Assembly (NCBI RefSeq): GCF_002096335.1
Contig: NZ_NCUW01000028.1
Span: 62,001-126,000 of the forward strand
Reading direction: 5' to 3'
Length of the DNA stretch: 64,000 nucleotides
Source: Streptococcus oralis subsp. dentisani
GTDB lineage: Bacteria; Bacillota; Bacilli; Lactobacillales; Streptococcaceae
The first letter of the stretch is position 1. Each line of letters starts with the position of its first letter. Of this stretch, positions 30,001-40,765 are shown one piece after another. Position numbers and translations under genes: made by a program. The notes below the pieces were generated by a model, which did not search any database, was not told the origin of the DNA, and saw only the letters and a list, made by a program, of their open reading frames with translations.

Positions 30001-30463
30001 TTCTGTTTTAGAAATAATACTCAGAGCGTGATAGCTAATCACTAAAATAGTTCGAGGAACTATCTTAAATCGCTGGCCAGCATTCAACAGGCTGTTATTC
30101 ACATTTTAGACTCTAAAAAATCCTAATTCAAGAAAACTTCTTTCCCTTAGTTCCCACACTCTTTTGCTAGAAAACTGAATGTTTTTGGGAAATATAGTTT
30201 AGTTTGAATTTCTACCGCATTTGTACTAGGATAAATTCTATAATTTTAGAGAAGGAACATTCTCACATACATACTTGGACTATGCTGTTTTTTGACATTT
30301 TATTAATAAAAAAGCCCACTTGATTTTAATTATGTATTATTTACAGCACTTAAAATAAAAACGGTGAGATTGATTTCAAATAGTTGATAGTAAAAATATT
30401 TTTCCGCAAGTGTTAGAAGCTGACACCTTCATTTATATTTGTTAAACTAAAAAACATAAAACT

Positions 30464-30477
30464 ACCGTCTGGTCGGT
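30464..30477. promoter_or_regulatory. TetR-family type operator
   Basis: ACCGTC-TG-GTCGGT is an inverted pair of ACCGWC half-sites, flanked by AAACT and TTTTT. ACCG(A/T)C palindromes are common TetR-family operators, and a TetR gene lies two genes downstream in the same direction. The site lies 20 bp before the ATG of the first gene, where binding would block transcription or initiation. Confidence 0.6.
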
Positions 30478-30497
30478 TTTTGCAGAAGGGACTTAAC

Positions 30498-30821
30498 ATG
30501 AAAAAATCTATGCTAGAAAAAACAATTGATTATATTGCAAAACAAGAGCAACGAGTACGTCAACATCAAATACGTCATCACGAAGCCATTAAAAAGCAAA
30601 TAATGCAGCAAAAAGAACAGTTTTATCGATTAACACAAGGAGAGAGCGGTATCCGACATTCTCGTTTGGGAGTGAAATGTGGGTATGCTACAATTACTGG
30701 CGGGATCATCACTACTTTGTTTAGTCCTTGGAATGGTTTAGGAATAATGACCATCGGTGGAATTACAGTTCTCTCAAACTTGTATCACATCAAACGTATG
30801 GAAGCAAAATTAAAAAAGTAG
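30498..30821 (+). CDS. Small membrane protein, unknown function
   Basis: A 107-residue protein from the ATG at 30498 (GAAGGGACTTAAC upstream). The N-terminal half is basic and helical (IAKQEQRVRQHQIRHHEAIKKQIMQQKEQF), with coiled-coil potential. The C-terminal half has one or two hydrophobic segments (~60-90) with GIITTLFSPWNGLGIMTIGGITV, and it ends in a basic tail. I recognise no family. The operator in front and the TetR gene behind suggest the two form an autoregulated unit. Confidence 0.65.
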   Translation: MKKSMLEKTIDYIAKQEQRVRQHQIRHHEAIKKQIMQQKEQFYRLTQGESGIRHSRLGVKCGYATITGGIITTLFSPWNGLGIMTIGGITVLSNLYHIKRMEAKLKK

Positions 30822-30921
30822 AGTGGTTTTCTTAAGAATGAGACTTGTTAGACTGCTCAAATATTACCTTTTCTTCTTTTTTTGATAAAATAAATTTAAT
30901 AAAACAGAGAGAAGGAACTTA

Positions 30922-31554
30922 ATGGTCGCAAAAACAGAAAAATCTCAAGCAATGATTGAAAAGATTTTATCAACAGCTTCACAGCTTTTTATTCACAATG
31001 GCTATGAAAAAACAAGTGTACAGAACATAGCGCAAACAGCTAGCATTTCAAAAGGGGCGATTTATCACCATTTTCAATCAAAAGATGAAATTTTTTTTGC
31101 AGTTTTAAAACAGCGTTATCAATTGATGGAAAAGGAATTGCTAGACTGGCTTGAATCCACCAGTCATTTAACTGGAAGAGAACAGCTCAAAGAAACCTTT
31201 CAGTTTAGTTTAAAAAGTCAGAAAACTAACTACGAAATGTTGAATCACGCGCCTCTTGATGCGGAGTTCATGCTGACTATTATCCGTTACAATCTGCGTA
31301 TAGGAACTCCCCTTATTGCAGATATTATAAAAAAAGGAATAGAAGATCAGTCCATCCACCCCATCCCCTTCCCTAATGAAGCGGCCGAAACAATCTTGCT
31401 TTTGACTAACTTTTGGGTAGAAGGAAGTATTTTTGAAAATTCTTCCGAAAAAATTGTCGATCGGATTTATTTTTTACAATTTATGCTTCAATCTATCGGA
31501 CTGGATATTTTTGATGAATCTTTAATCCACGAAATTTTAAGTCAATCAAATTAA
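30922..31554 (+). CDS. TetR/AcrR-family transcriptional regulator
   Basis: A 210-residue regulator. The N-terminal helix-turn-helix is classical: ILSTASQLFIHNGYEKTSVQNIAQTASISKGAIYHHFQSKDEIF (~16-58). The C-terminal ligand domain has no recognisable signature. AGAGAAGGAAC precedes the ATG. It follows the small membrane protein by 100 bp. Likely binds the ACCG-type palindrome at 30464-30477; the ligand is unknown. Confidence 0.9.
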   Translation: MVAKTEKSQAMIEKILSTASQLFIHNGYEKTSVQNIAQTASISKGAIYHHFQSKDEIFFAVLKQRYQLMEKELLDWLESTSHLTGREQLKETFQFSLKSQKTNYEMLNHAPLDAEFMLTIIRYNLRIGTPLIADIIKKGIEDQSIHPIPFPNEAAETILLLTNFWVEGSIFENSSEKIVDRIYFLQFMLQSIGLDIFDESLIHEILSQSN

Positions 31555-31644
31555 ATACAATCTTTTAGTTCACGTTTAAAACCCTGATCAAACAGAGGGC
31601 AAGACGACAGAATAACGTAATAAAAAATAAACTAAATAATTATA

Positions 31645-31694
31645 AAAATAGGATAGTTCCTCCCAAAATGTTTTTTGGCGAACTATCCTATTTT
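31645..31694. terminator. Long bidirectional terminator between tetR and uppP
   Basis: AAAATAGGATAGTTC and GAACTATCCTATTTT are perfect 15-bp arms with an inner CCAAAA/TTTTGG pairing; T-runs on both sides. Serves the convergent genes. Confidence 0.88.
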
Positions 31695-31708
31695 ATTCTA
31701 TTTTCAAC

Positions 31709-32554
31709 TTATACAAATAAACGCACAAAACTATAGAGCAACAAGACACTACCAAGTACAATACGGTATTTACCAAAGAGTGTAAAGTCGTGCTTCTTCA
31801 CATAGCTGGTCAAGAAACGAATAGCAACCATGCTGACCGCAAAGGCTACTCCCATAGCAACCAAGAGCAAGAATAGTTGACCAAAACTCAAAAGTTGACC
31901 GGCTTTAATAAATTTGAAAATCTTTAAAGCGCTAGCTCCAAACATAACAGGAATTCCGAGATAGAAGGTAAACTCCGTTACGACAGAGCGACTTGTTCCA
32001 TTCAACAATCCACCAACGATAGTGGCACCTGAACGACTTGTTCCTGGGAAAAGGGCAAGGACTTGGAAAAGACCGATGTAAAGGGCTGTTTTATAAGGCA
32101 ACTTGTCTAACTCAGTTACTGTTGGTTCAATAGCTTGGGCCTTATTTCTTTTTTCAAGATAGATAAAGGCAACCCCATAGATAATCAACATGATGGCAAC
32201 TGAAACCATGTTGTGGAAGTTGGCATCAAACCAATCATCCAACTTAAAAACCAATAGCAAAGGCAAAGTTGCGACGAAAACTTTTGACCATAACTGCCAA
32301 GTTCGACGAACTTCAACCTTGGTTTTACCAGGTTTGAAGGGATTGAGCTTGTTAAAGTAAATCACCATAACGGCTAAAATAGCACCAAGCTGAATGACAA
32401 CATTAAACATGGACATGAAGGCTTCATTTTGGTCCTTGTATTGTACAAATTCTTCAACCAAGATCAAGTGACCTGTACTTGAAATTGGCAACCATTCTGT
32501 AATTCCTTCAACAATCCCAAAAAAGATGGACTTCAAAATTTCAATAAGATACAT
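31709..32554 (-). CDS. uppP: Undecaprenyl-diphosphatase UppP (BacA)
   Basis: A 281-residue integral membrane enzyme recycling undecaprenyl pyrophosphate to the monophosphate carrier used for peptidoglycan and capsule. Both active-site motifs are intact: [18 protein letters not shown] (~12-29) and [11 protein letters not shown] (~168-178). It confers basal bacitracin resistance. An extended -10 TGTTATAAT lies about 25 bp upstream on the minus strand (32584-32579 region). Confidence 0.95.
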   Translation of the reverse strand: MYLIEILKSIFFGIVEGITEWLPISSTGHLILVEEFVQYKDQNEAFMSMFNVVIQLGAILAVMVIYFNKLNPFKPGKTKVEVRRTWQLWSKVFVATLPLLLVFKLDDWFDANFHNMVSVAIMLIIYGVAFIYLEKRNKAQAIEPTVTELDKLPYKTALYIGLFQVLALFPGTSRSGATIVGGLLNGTSRSVVTEFTFYLGIPVMFGASALKIFKFIKAGQLLSFGQLFLLLVAMGVAFAVSMVAIRFLTSYVKKHDFTLFGKYRIVLGSVLLLYSFVRLFV

Positions 32555-32613
32555 ACATTACTCCTTTTTCTGTCCTCTATTATAACATAATTTCGGATGT
32601 TGCGATAGATTTT

Positions 32614-34503
32614 TTAGAAGGCGCCGATGCTACCACCGCCTCCACCTCCTGAGAATCCCCCGCCAGAACTTCCACTTCCAGAAGATACGGAGTAGGTGCT
32701 AGCTGTGTTTGCAATACTAGCATAGTGGCTCATTTGAGCAGTAGAATGATAAAACATACTGTGCCAGCCATAAGCTACGTAAAGATTGATATCTGGATTC
32801 TCAACTTGAATCTGATAAGATTTCATCAAATGACTCACCTTGTCCGCATAACCAAATAAAGTAGCATAGACAAGGAGGCGATTCCAAAGAACAATACTCT
32901 CTAATTCTGCCTTGTCTAGGTGAGCAATATCGCGAAGCATGTTTTCAAAACTAGTCCAGAGATAGTATGCTTCTAGTCCTTCTTCGTTTAAAATGCCATC
33001 ACGAGTATCAAATCGGGTCGTCCAATAATAGACGGCAGCTAACATCAAGCTCACAAACCCAAGGATAGGAAGTGGCAGAGAAAGGTACCCGTGAGCATCC
33101 AAACTATACAAGAACCAGCCAAAACCAACGAAAGCAGGTAGAAGCGTAGAGCCACCTATCATCAATCGCAAGATTTTTTCTCCATTGCTCAGTGGACGAT
33201 AATAATCTGGAAGTTGCAAAGAGGAAACCCGCTTTCTCACCCCATCCTGCATCTGCTTAAGTGCTTGCTCGAAAGACGACTTAAGCTTACGTCCCGTTTT
33301 CTGAATCCGTTTTTCATCAGCTGCTTTTGCACCTTGGTAAAGACTAGTTGACACTTGGTAATCTGCAAACAAATCTGAAACAAGCACTTCTTCTCTTCCT
33401 GAAAAGGCCAAATTAAGGCAATCTTTTTCAAAACTTGCCAGTCCTTTTTCTTTTACGACTTTTAAACGGACCTCATCTCCATTTGAGATGATTGAAACAT
33501 TTCCACGGTCAATCACATCCAATAAAGTGGCCTGAACGAGTTGGTCAAAGGTGAACTTCCCTCCTCCCTTGGTCAAGGGACTGACTTCCTCTAAAGAAGT
33601 GGAGTAAACAGCTTCCGATAAAACCATCGGTTCTAAGTCCATTGGCGGTTCATAGAGACGGTGATTTTTAGCATATTTCTTCGATGGGGAGGTTTTTCTT
33701 CTGTAAATGCAGTATAAAATAACACTAAAGACTAAAGAAAGCGAGAGTAGCAAAGGGATGATCCACATAATCAGAGCTTTGCTTTGAGCTTTTTCAGCAG
33801 TAATGGATTCCTCTATTTTTTCAAATTCTGCTAAACGATTGCCCTTCAATCCCTGATCCAAAGCTGTTCCAAAATCTTTTCTAGGCCAATATGCATGCAA
33901 TTCGACCCCACGCTGACGAGGTAGGTTCTGTAAATGAACACGATAATCACCATCTATCTTTTCTACCTTGCCCTCTGTAAAGAGTTTCCCTGTATGAAAG
34001 AATAATTTTTCTGCTCCATTAAAGCCCGTTACTCGAAACTCAAATTTTTCGATAGGTTCTGAACTATCCGTCAGGGGCTGCCAATTAAGTTCCGCGATAT
34101 CATCATATAGAAATAAGAGATTTTTTAGTTGCCATGTGATTACCACTTCAACGGTATCCCCCCCTTGGCCTGGATTATACACTTTTACAGTATAGCCTTC
34201 CGATTCTTCTATCACTTCACTATTGACATTTTCAATGGTAGCAGCATTCTTCCATACCTGAATCTTCGGACTGGAATCTATTTCAAAGCCCTTTGGCATC
34301 TTACCCGCATGGCCAAGTCCTACTAGTTGTCCATTAAAGTCTTCATCAAAATAATAGACTACTTTCTCCCTAAATTCTGCTGTATTATCTGCATGAATAT
34401 TCAAATCACCTTGATAAGAGCGAATCTTGAAATCAACCGCAAAAACAGAGAGTGGTAAAATACAAAACAAGCTAAATAAAAGCAAGAAAAAAGTCTTTTT
34501 CAC
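32614..34503 (-). CDS. DUF2207 membrane protein with Gly/Ser-rich tail
   Basis: A 629-residue protein with a signal peptide (KKTFFLLLFSLFCILPLSVFA), an extracellular DUF2207 domain (~25-235) and a membrane segment at ~245-265. A cytoplasmic stretch and two further membrane segments (~445-490) follow, and the C terminus ends in SSGGGFSGGGGGGSIGAF. The Gly-rich tail is standard for this family, which has no established function. An extended -10 TGATATAAT (34542-34534) precedes it. It is not co-transcribed with the divergent amino-acid importer. Confidence 0.85.
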   Translation of the reverse strand: MKKTFFLLLFSLFCILPLSVFAVDFKIRSYQGDLNIHADNTAEFREKVVYYFDEDFNGQLVGLGHAGKMPKGFEIDSSPKIQVWKNAATIENVNSEVIEESEGYTVKVYNPGQGGDTVEVVITWQLKNLLFLYDDIAELNWQPLTDSSEPIEKFEFRVTGFNGAEKLFFHTGKLFTEGKVEKIDGDYRVHLQNLPRQRGVELHAYWPRKDFGTALDQGLKGNRLAEFEKIEESITAEKAQSKALIMWIIPLLLSLSLVFSVILYCIYRRKTSPSKKYAKNHRLYEPPMDLEPMVLSEAVYSTSLEEVSPLTKGGGKFTFDQLVQATLLDVIDRGNVSIISNGDEVRLKVVKEKGLASFEKDCLNLAFSGREEVLVSDLFADYQVSTSLYQGAKAADEKRIQKTGRKLKSSFEQALKQMQDGVRKRVSSLQLPDYYRPLSNGEKILRLMIGGSTLLPAFVGFGWFLYSLDAHGYLSLPLPILGFVSLMLAAVYYWTTRFDTRDGILNEEGLEAYYLWTSFENMLRDIAHLDKAELESIVLWNRLLVYATLFGYADKVSHLMKSYQIQVENPDINLYVAYGWHSMFYHSTAQMSHYASIANTASTYSVSSGSGSSGGGFSGGGGGGSIGAF

Positions 34504-34569
34504 AACACAATCCCCCTTTTTATCTTTGCTATCATTATATCATTTTTTATAAGTAAAGGCTTACTTGTA

Positions 34570-34598
34570 TTGAAAATCTCACTATTTTTCGATACAAT
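34570..34598 (+). promoter_or_regulatory. Promoter of the amino-acid ABC importer
   Basis: TTGAAA (34570-34575), 17-bp spacer, TACAAT (34593-34598), 38 bp before the ATG. Confidence 0.7.
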
Positions 34599-34636
34599 AG
34601 AGAGAAGTCATTTTTAGACTAGAAATAGGAGAAAAC

Positions 34637-36199
34637 ATGAAAAAATTATGCTTATCTATCCTTGCTAGCCTAGCCCTTACACTGGGATTAGTTAGCCAGG
34701 TCCAAGCTGACGAATATTTACGCATCGGGATGGAGGCAGCTTACGCTCCCTTCAACTGGACCCAAGACGATGATAGTAACGGGGCTGTCAAAATTGACGG
34801 TACCAACCAATATGCCAATGGCTACGATGTCCAAATCGCTAAAAAGATTGCCAAAGGCCTAGGCAAGGAACCTTTGGTCGTTAAAACCAAGTGGGAAGGA
34901 CTTGTTCCAGCCCTTACTTCTGGCAAAATCGATATGATCATTGCAGGTATGAGCCCAACGGCTGAACGCAAACAAGAAATTGCCTTTTCAAGCAGTTACT
35001 ACACTAGTGAACCGGTTCTATTGGTCAAAAAGGACTCTGCCTATGCCAACGCCAAATCTTTAAACGACTTTGGCGGAGCAAAAATCACATCACAACAAGG
35101 CGTTTACCTTTATGACTTGATTTCCCAAATCCCTGGCGCCAAGAAAGAAACAGCCATGGGTGATTTTGCTCAGATGCGCCAAGCACTTGAAGCTGGTGTT
35201 ATCGATGCCTATGTTTCAGAACGCCCTGAAGCCCTGACCGCTGAATCTGCCAACGCTAAGTTCAAAATGATCCAACCCCAACCAGGTTTCAAAACTGGCG
35301 AAGAAGATACAGCTATTGCCATTGGTCTTCGCAAGGACGATAGTCGCATCAGCCAAATCAATGCCAGCATCGAAACCATTTCTAAGGACGAACAAGTAGC
35401 CCTCATGGATCGGATGATCAAAGAACAACCAGTGGAGGCGACAACAACGGAGGAAGAAAGTAGTTTCTTTAGCCAAGTCGTTAAGATCCTTTCTGAAAAC
35501 TGGCAACAACTTTTGCGTGGTGCCGGTATCACACTCTTGATCTCCATTATCGGAACCATCACAGGGCTCATTATCGGGCTTGCAATTGGAGTCTTCCGTA
35601 CAGCCCCTCTATCTGAAAACAAGGCCATCTATGGCTTGCAAAAGCTACTTGGCTGGATCCTCAATGTCTATATTGAAATTTTCCGTGGTACACCAATGAT
35701 CGTTCAATCTATGGTTATCTACTATGGTACAGCACAAGCCTTCGGAATCAATCTCAATCGTACACTGGCAGCCATCTTCATCGTTTCAATCAACACGGGT
35801 GCCTATATGACAGAAATCGTCCGTGGAGGTATCCTAGCAGTTGACAAGGGACAATTTGAAGCCGCAACCGCTCTTGGTATGACCCATAATCAAACCATGC
35901 GTAAGATTGTCCTACCTCAGGTCGTTCGCAATATCTTACCTGCTACTGGTAATGAGTTTGTCATCAATATCAAGGATACGTCTGTACTGAATGTTATCTC
36001 TGTGGTGGAACTCTACTTCTCTGGAAATACCGTGGCAACTCAAACTTATCAATACTTCCAGACATTTACAATCATCGCCGTGATTTACTTTGTCCTCACC
36101 TTCACAGTGACCCGTATTCTACGCTCCATCGAAAGACGCATGGACATGGATACCTACACTACAGGTGCTAATCAAATGCAAACGGAGGACCTGAAATAA
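34637..36199 (+). CDS. Polar amino-acid ABC transporter, fused binding protein and permease
   Basis: A 520-residue fusion. A Sec signal peptide ends at VQADEY. An SBP3-type amino-acid binding domain follows (~26-265, with [17 protein letters not shown]). The permease has about five membrane segments (~285-500) and the EAA-type loop [21 protein letters not shown]. No lipobox is needed, because the binding domain is tethered to the permease. Such fusions in streptococci carry glutamine/glutamate or other polar amino acids; the exact substrate is uncertain. One base overlaps the ATPase gene. Confidence 0.9.
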   Translation: MKKLCLSILASLALTLGLVSQVQADEYLRIGMEAAYAPFNWTQDDDSNGAVKIDGTNQYANGYDVQIAKKIAKGLGKEPLVVKTKWEGLVPALTSGKIDMIIAGMSPTAERKQEIAFSSSYYTSEPVLLVKKDSAYANAKSLNDFGGAKITSQQGVYLYDLISQIPGAKKETAMGDFAQMRQALEAGVIDAYVSERPEALTAESANAKFKMIQPQPGFKTGEEDTAIAIGLRKDDSRISQINASIETISKDEQVALMDRMIKEQPVEATTTEEESSFFSQVVKILSENWQQLLRGAGITLLISIIGTITGLIIGLAIGVFRTAPLSENKAIYGLQKLLGWILNVYIEIFRGTPMIVQSMVIYYGTAQAFGINLNRTLAAIFIVSINTGAYMTEIVRGGILAVDKGQFEAATALGMTHNQTMRKIVLPQVVRNILPATGNEFVINIKDTSVLNVISVVELYFSGNTVATQTYQYFQTFTIIAVIYFVLTFTVTRILRSIERRMDMDTYTTGANQMQTEDLK

Positions 36200-36939
36200 T
36201 GAATCAACCCATTCTTGAAATTAAACACCTCAAAAAATCCTATGGACAAAATGAAGTCTTAAAAGACATCTCTCTGTCAGTTCACAAAGGAGAGGTTATC
36301 TCCATCATCGGCAGCTCAGGAAGCGGAAAATCAACCTTCCTACGTTCTATCAACCTACTTGAAACACCTACTGAGGGGGAAATTCTCTACCGAGGAGAAA
36401 ACGTCCTTGCAAAAGGCTATGACCTTACTCACTATCGTGAAAAGCTCGGAATGGTTTTTCAATCCTTCAACCTCTTTGAAAACCTCGATGTTCTCGAAAA
36501 CACTATTGTCGCCCAAACGACTGTCCTCAAAAGAGAACGCTCTGAAGCTGAAAAAATTGCCAAAGAAAATCTTGAAAAAGTTGGCATGGGAGAACGCTAC
36601 TGGCAAGCCAAACCAAAACAACTCTCTGGTGGCCAGAAGCAACGTGTAGCCATCGCTCGCGCCCTCTCCATGAATCCTGATGCCATCCTCTTTGACGAAC
36701 CAACATCTGCCCTTGACCCTGAAATGGTCGGTGAAGTCCTCAAAATCATGCAAGACCTAGCTCAAGAAGGCTTGACTATGATCGTCGTCACCCACGAAAT
36801 GGAGTTCGCCCGCGATGTCTCTCACCGTGTCATCTTTATGGATAAGGGTGTCATCGCTGAAGAAGGCAATCCCGAAGACCTCTTCACCAATCCAAAAGAA
36901 GAGCGAACAAAAGAGTTTCTTCAGCGCTATCTCAAATAA
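36199..36939 (+). CDS. Polar amino-acid ABC transporter ATPase (GlnQ-like)
   Basis: A 246-residue ATPase of the GlnQ/HisP class. Walker A is [10 protein letters not shown] (~36-45), Q-loop VFQSFNLF, signature [15 protein letters not shown] (~138-152) and Walker [17 protein letters not shown] overlaps the permease stop (ATAATG). It powers the fused importer upstream; a terminator follows immediately. Confidence 0.95.
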   Translation: MNQPILEIKHLKKSYGQNEVLKDISLSVHKGEVISIIGSSGSGKSTFLRSINLLETPTEGEILYRGENVLAKGYDLTHYREKLGMVFQSFNLFENLDVLENTIVAQTTVLKRERSEAEKIAKENLEKVGMGERYWQAKPKQLSGGQKQRVAIARALSMNPDAILFDEPTSALDPEMVGEVLKIMQDLAQEGLTMIVVTHEMEFARDVSHRVIFMDKGVIAEEGNPEDLFTNPKEERTKEFLQRYLK

Positions 36940-36944
36940 CAAAC

Positions 36945-36971
36945 AAAGACTGCATAAAATATGTAGTCTTT
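36945..36971 (+). terminator. Terminator of the amino-acid importer operon
   Basis: AAAGACTGCAT pairs with ATGTAGTCTTT (one G-U), followed by TTTAC on the plus strand, starting 6 bp past the stop. Confidence 0.8.
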
Positions 36972-36992
36972 TTACTAACTCTTTGCCAAACA

Positions 36993-37023
36993 AAAGGCAG
37001 ATCCATTTTAAGAATCTGCCTTT
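36993..37023. terminator. Terminator of the 71-aa gene
   Basis: AAAGGCAGAT and ATCTGCCTTT form a 10-bp stem with an 11-base loop; on the minus strand it leads into TTTG. Together with the preceding hairpin it separates convergent genes. Confidence 0.75.
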
Positions 37024-37032
37024 AAGCCTAGT

Positions 37033-37248
37033 TTAATCTTCAAATTTTTCATGATTCTTGTCATAAAAATCAATCAAACCTAGGGCTGTTTCAAATGAAA
37101 TATTTTTCACTTTTGCACGACCTTGTGCCAAAGCAATAATTGACATTTCACGTGCATTTGTTTCCTTAGAGATACGGTAACCTGTGATTTTCTTATCACG
37201 AACCCAGCCAACAACTGATTCTACTTTTTCAAAGTTTGACTTAGCCAT
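37033..37248 (-). CDS. 71-aa protein, possible small DNA-binding (HTH-like) protein
   Basis: MAKSNFEKVESVVGWVRDKK starts the protein. ITGYRISKETNAREMSIIALAQGRAKVKNISFETALGLIDFYD (~21-62) resembles a Cro/XRE-like helix-turn-helix: a 'YRISKETN' first helix, a recognition helix and the 'S-x-E-T-A-L-G-L' last helix. It is cytoplasmic and not toxin-linked. AGGAGAAGAAC precedes the ATG. It is monocistronic and conserved in related streptococci as far as I recall. The HTH reading is an inference from pattern. Confidence 0.65.
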   Translation of the reverse strand: MAKSNFEKVESVVGWVRDKKITGYRISKETNAREMSIIALAQGRAKVKNISFETALGLIDFYDKNHEKFED

Positions 37249-37348
37249 GTTCTTCTCCTATTTTATTCTTTACGATACTGACATATATCCATTCTTTTAG
37301 GATTATCCAAAAAACATCTACTTATTGAAAACAAATAATGAATTGTTA

Positions 37349-38245
37349 TTACTTAGCTTTTAAAGCTGATAATATGCTTGTTCGTATATCTTCAACTCCA
37401 TCAGGATTTGCTGGTAGGAAGATGGTGTTATTGCCCTTATTGTCGGCGAAATTATTCAAAGTATCCAAATACTGATTTGTTAATAGAATGGACATAATCT
37501 GGGCTTCCGTGAGTTCAACATTGGCTCCTTTTAATTCTTGAATAGAATCAGCAAGTCCGTCAACAATAGCCTTACGCTGTTCTGCAATCCCTACACCATG
37601 TAGGCGATCTTTTTCTGCCTCTGCCTCCGCCGCTGTCACGATTTTAATCTTATCTGCTTCTGCAAGTTCTTGCGCAGCGACTCTCTTACGTTGGGCAGCA
37701 TTGATTTCATTCATTGATTGTTTAACTTCAGCGTCAGGCTCAACCTTCGTAATCAGTGTTTTTACAATGATGTAACCATATGTAGACATTTCTTCTGCTA
37801 CTTGTTTTTGAACTTCTAATGCGATTTCATCTTTTTTCTCAAATAGTTCATCCAAGGTCAATTTCGGTACGGACGAACGCAAGGCATCCTCGATATAGGA
37901 TTTGATTTGAGCTTCTGGTCTCATTAGTTTATAGTAAGCATCTGTGACGTTGTTCTCATTCACTCGATACTGAGTTGCCACATTCATGGTCACAAATACA
38001 TTATCTTGTGTTTTTGTTTCCACGACAATCTCACTTTGCAAAAGGCGCAATTGCACTCTGGCCGCAATTCTATCAATTCCAAACGGTGCTCGTACATGAA
38101 TACCACTATTACTCAACTTTTGGTATTTACCAAAACGCTCGATAATAGCGACAGACTGTTGCCTTACAACATATACAGAGCTGATAATAATCATTGATGC
38201 AATCAGCACTAGAAAAAATAGAACAAGTAAAACATGTAAAACCAT
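37349..38245 (-). CDS. SPFH/Band-7 membrane protein (stomatin-like)
   Basis: A 298-residue protein with one N-terminal membrane segment (~3-26) and a SPFH domain (VYVVRQQSVAIIERFGKYQKLSNSGIHVRAPF ...). A charged coiled coil follows with AEAEAEKDRLHGVGIAEQRKAI (~205-230). Stomatin/QmcA-type proteins assemble into membrane microdomain scaffolds and modulate proteases such as FtsH. No NfeD partner is adjacent. Monocistronic on the minus strand. Confidence 0.9.
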   Translation of the reverse strand: MVLHVLLVLFFLVLIASMIIISSVYVVRQQSVAIIERFGKYQKLSNSGIHVRAPFGIDRIAARVQLRLLQSEIVVETKTQDNVFVTMNVATQYRVNENNVTDAYYKLMRPEAQIKSYIEDALRSSVPKLTLDELFEKKDEIALEVQKQVAEEMSTYGYIIVKTLITKVEPDAEVKQSMNEINAAQRKRVAAQELAEADKIKIVTAAEAEAEKDRLHGVGIAEQRKAIVDGLADSIQELKGANVELTEAQIMSILLTNQYLDTLNNFADNKGNNTIFLPANPDGVEDIRTSILSALKAK

Positions 38246-38322
38246 GGGAATCCCCCCCTTTCGTCACCATCATTATAGCATCATTATATTCATTATGCAA
38301 ATAATATGATAGCAAATTTATT

Positions 38323-39573
38323 TTAGACTAGCATATTATACAAAGTCTCATTCCCATTTAAATTAATATAAGACGGGTCAAACTTTTCCATCCGATGAAT
38401 CAAACCGGCATAATCATGTTTATCAGCAAGAGCAATCCCAATCAAGACTGGCCCTGTTCCCTTGCTGGCCCGTTTGATATACTCAAAACGAGTGATGTCA
38501 TCATTTGGCCCCAAAATGTCATTTACAAACTCTCGAAGAGCTCCTGGACGTTGTGGGAAGTTTACCACAAAGTAATGCTTAATGCCATCATAAATCAAGG
38601 CACGCTCTTCCATCTCTGGCATACGGTTAATATCATTATTCCCCCCAGAAATGATACAACAGATTGTTTTGCCTTTGATATAGTCCGATAGAACTTCCAA
38701 GGCTGCAACACTAGCAGCTCCAGCTGGTTCGGCGACAATCCCTTGCTTGGAATAAAGATCAATCAAGGTCTCAGAAATCAAACCCTCATCCACTCCGATA
38801 AGAGTTTCAACATTCTGACGTGTCGCTTCATAGGTCAACTGTCCAACTTTCTGTACAGCTATACCATCAGCAAACTTGTCAATTTCTTTGAGTTTAACTG
38901 GTCCCCCAGCCTCAAAAGCAGCCTTCATCGAACGGGCACCATTTGCTTCAACTCCGATTACTTCAATAGCGGGTTTTGTTTCTTTGATGTAAGTTGAAAC
39001 CCCTGCAATCAGTCCGCCACCACCTACCGGTACTAGTACTGTATCAAAATCAATAGACTCTTTACGGGCTTCTTCAAGAATTTCATAGGCTACAGTCCCT
39101 TGTCCTGCCTGAACATGGGCATCATCAAAAGGATCGATAAAGGTTCTATTTTCTGAAACGGTGAATTCTTGGGCCGCCTTAGCCGAAGCGTCAAAAGTAT
39201 CTCCGACCAACTTGATCGTCACATAGTCACCACCAAAGAAACGAACTTGGCCAATTTTTTGTTGGGGCGTTGTGATGGGCATAAAAATTGTCGCAGGAAT
39301 CTTCATCTCCTTACAAGTGTAAGCGACACCTTGAGCGTGATTCCCTGCTGATGCACAGACCACACCACGTTCTCGTTCTTCTTTTGTCAACTGTGAAATG
39401 GCATAATAAGCTCCACGAATTTTAAAAGAACGAACTCGTTGCGCATTCTCCTTTTTGAGATAAATTTTTGCTTGGTATTTTTCTGATAAGTAATGATCAT
39501 ATTCTAGTGGTGTATTCACCACTACACCACTTAAAACTTTGTGGGCTTTCACCACATCTTTTGCACTTAGCAT
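38323..39573 (-). CDS. ilvA: Threonine deaminase (threonine ammonia-lyase)
   Basis: A 416-residue PLP enzyme making 2-oxobutanoate from threonine for isoleucine synthesis. The PLP lysine is in VRSFKIRGAYYA (~52), the phosphate loop is PVGGGGLIAG (~185) and SGGNND is near 320. The length and single C-terminal ACT-like region (HYFVVNFPQRPGALREF) match the Gram-positive biosynthetic form. Downstream of ilvBNC but separated by a terminator, so it is probably transcribed on its own. Confidence 0.95.
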   Translation of the reverse strand: MLSAKDVVKAHKVLSGVVVNTPLEYDHYLSEKYQAKIYLKKENAQRVRSFKIRGAYYAISQLTKEERERGVVCASAGNHAQGVAYTCKEMKIPATIFMPITTPQQKIGQVRFFGGDYVTIKLVGDTFDASAKAAQEFTVSENRTFIDPFDDAHVQAGQGTVAYEILEEARKESIDFDTVLVPVGGGGLIAGVSTYIKETKPAIEVIGVEANGARSMKAAFEAGGPVKLKEIDKFADGIAVQKVGQLTYEATRQNVETLIGVDEGLISETLIDLYSKQGIVAEPAGAASVAALEVLSDYIKGKTICCIISGGNNDINRMPEMEERALIYDGIKHYFVVNFPQRPGALREFVNDILGPNDDITRFEYIKRASKGTGPVLIGIALADKHDYAGLIHRMEKFDPSYINLNGNETLYNMLV

Positions 39574-39603
39574 ATCTCCTCCTCAAATACTTTACAAGAT
39601 AAA

Positions 39604-39632
39604 AAGCGAGTTAGGTACCCCCCAACTCGCCT
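39604..39632 (-). terminator. ilvC terminator
   Basis: AAGCGAGTT and AACTCGC(C)TT form a 9-bp stem; the minus strand runs into TTTTTATC. Separates ilvBNC from ilvA. Confidence 0.82.
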
Positions 39633-39652
39633 TCTGTTTTTATTTTCAAGAA

Positions 39653-40708
<1,056 letters not shown>

Positions 40709-40765
40709 TTAGGCTGGTTTAACAAATTTAAACTGGATTTTATAATCACTGAAAATCAAGGAGCA

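Larger units (their letters stand above)
29937..30497. other. 561-bp AT-rich intergenic region between dinB and the TetR module
   Basis: It begins with the dinB terminator (TGAGGTTGGAAC ... GTTTCAGCCTCA, 29971-30000). It also contains a perfect palindrome ATAGTTC-GAG-GAACTAT (30047-30063), GCTGGCCAGC (30071-30080 region) and ends with the TetR-type operator. No ORF or recognisable gene remnant was found on either strand; no BOX or RUP core was recognised. Confidence 0.5.

Noticed and set aside
40741..40765. Sequence GAAAATCAAGGAGCA before the ilvN end, reminiscent of a BOX A element
   Set aside because: Only ~12 bases resemble BOX A and no B or C modules follow; it is short spacer sequence.
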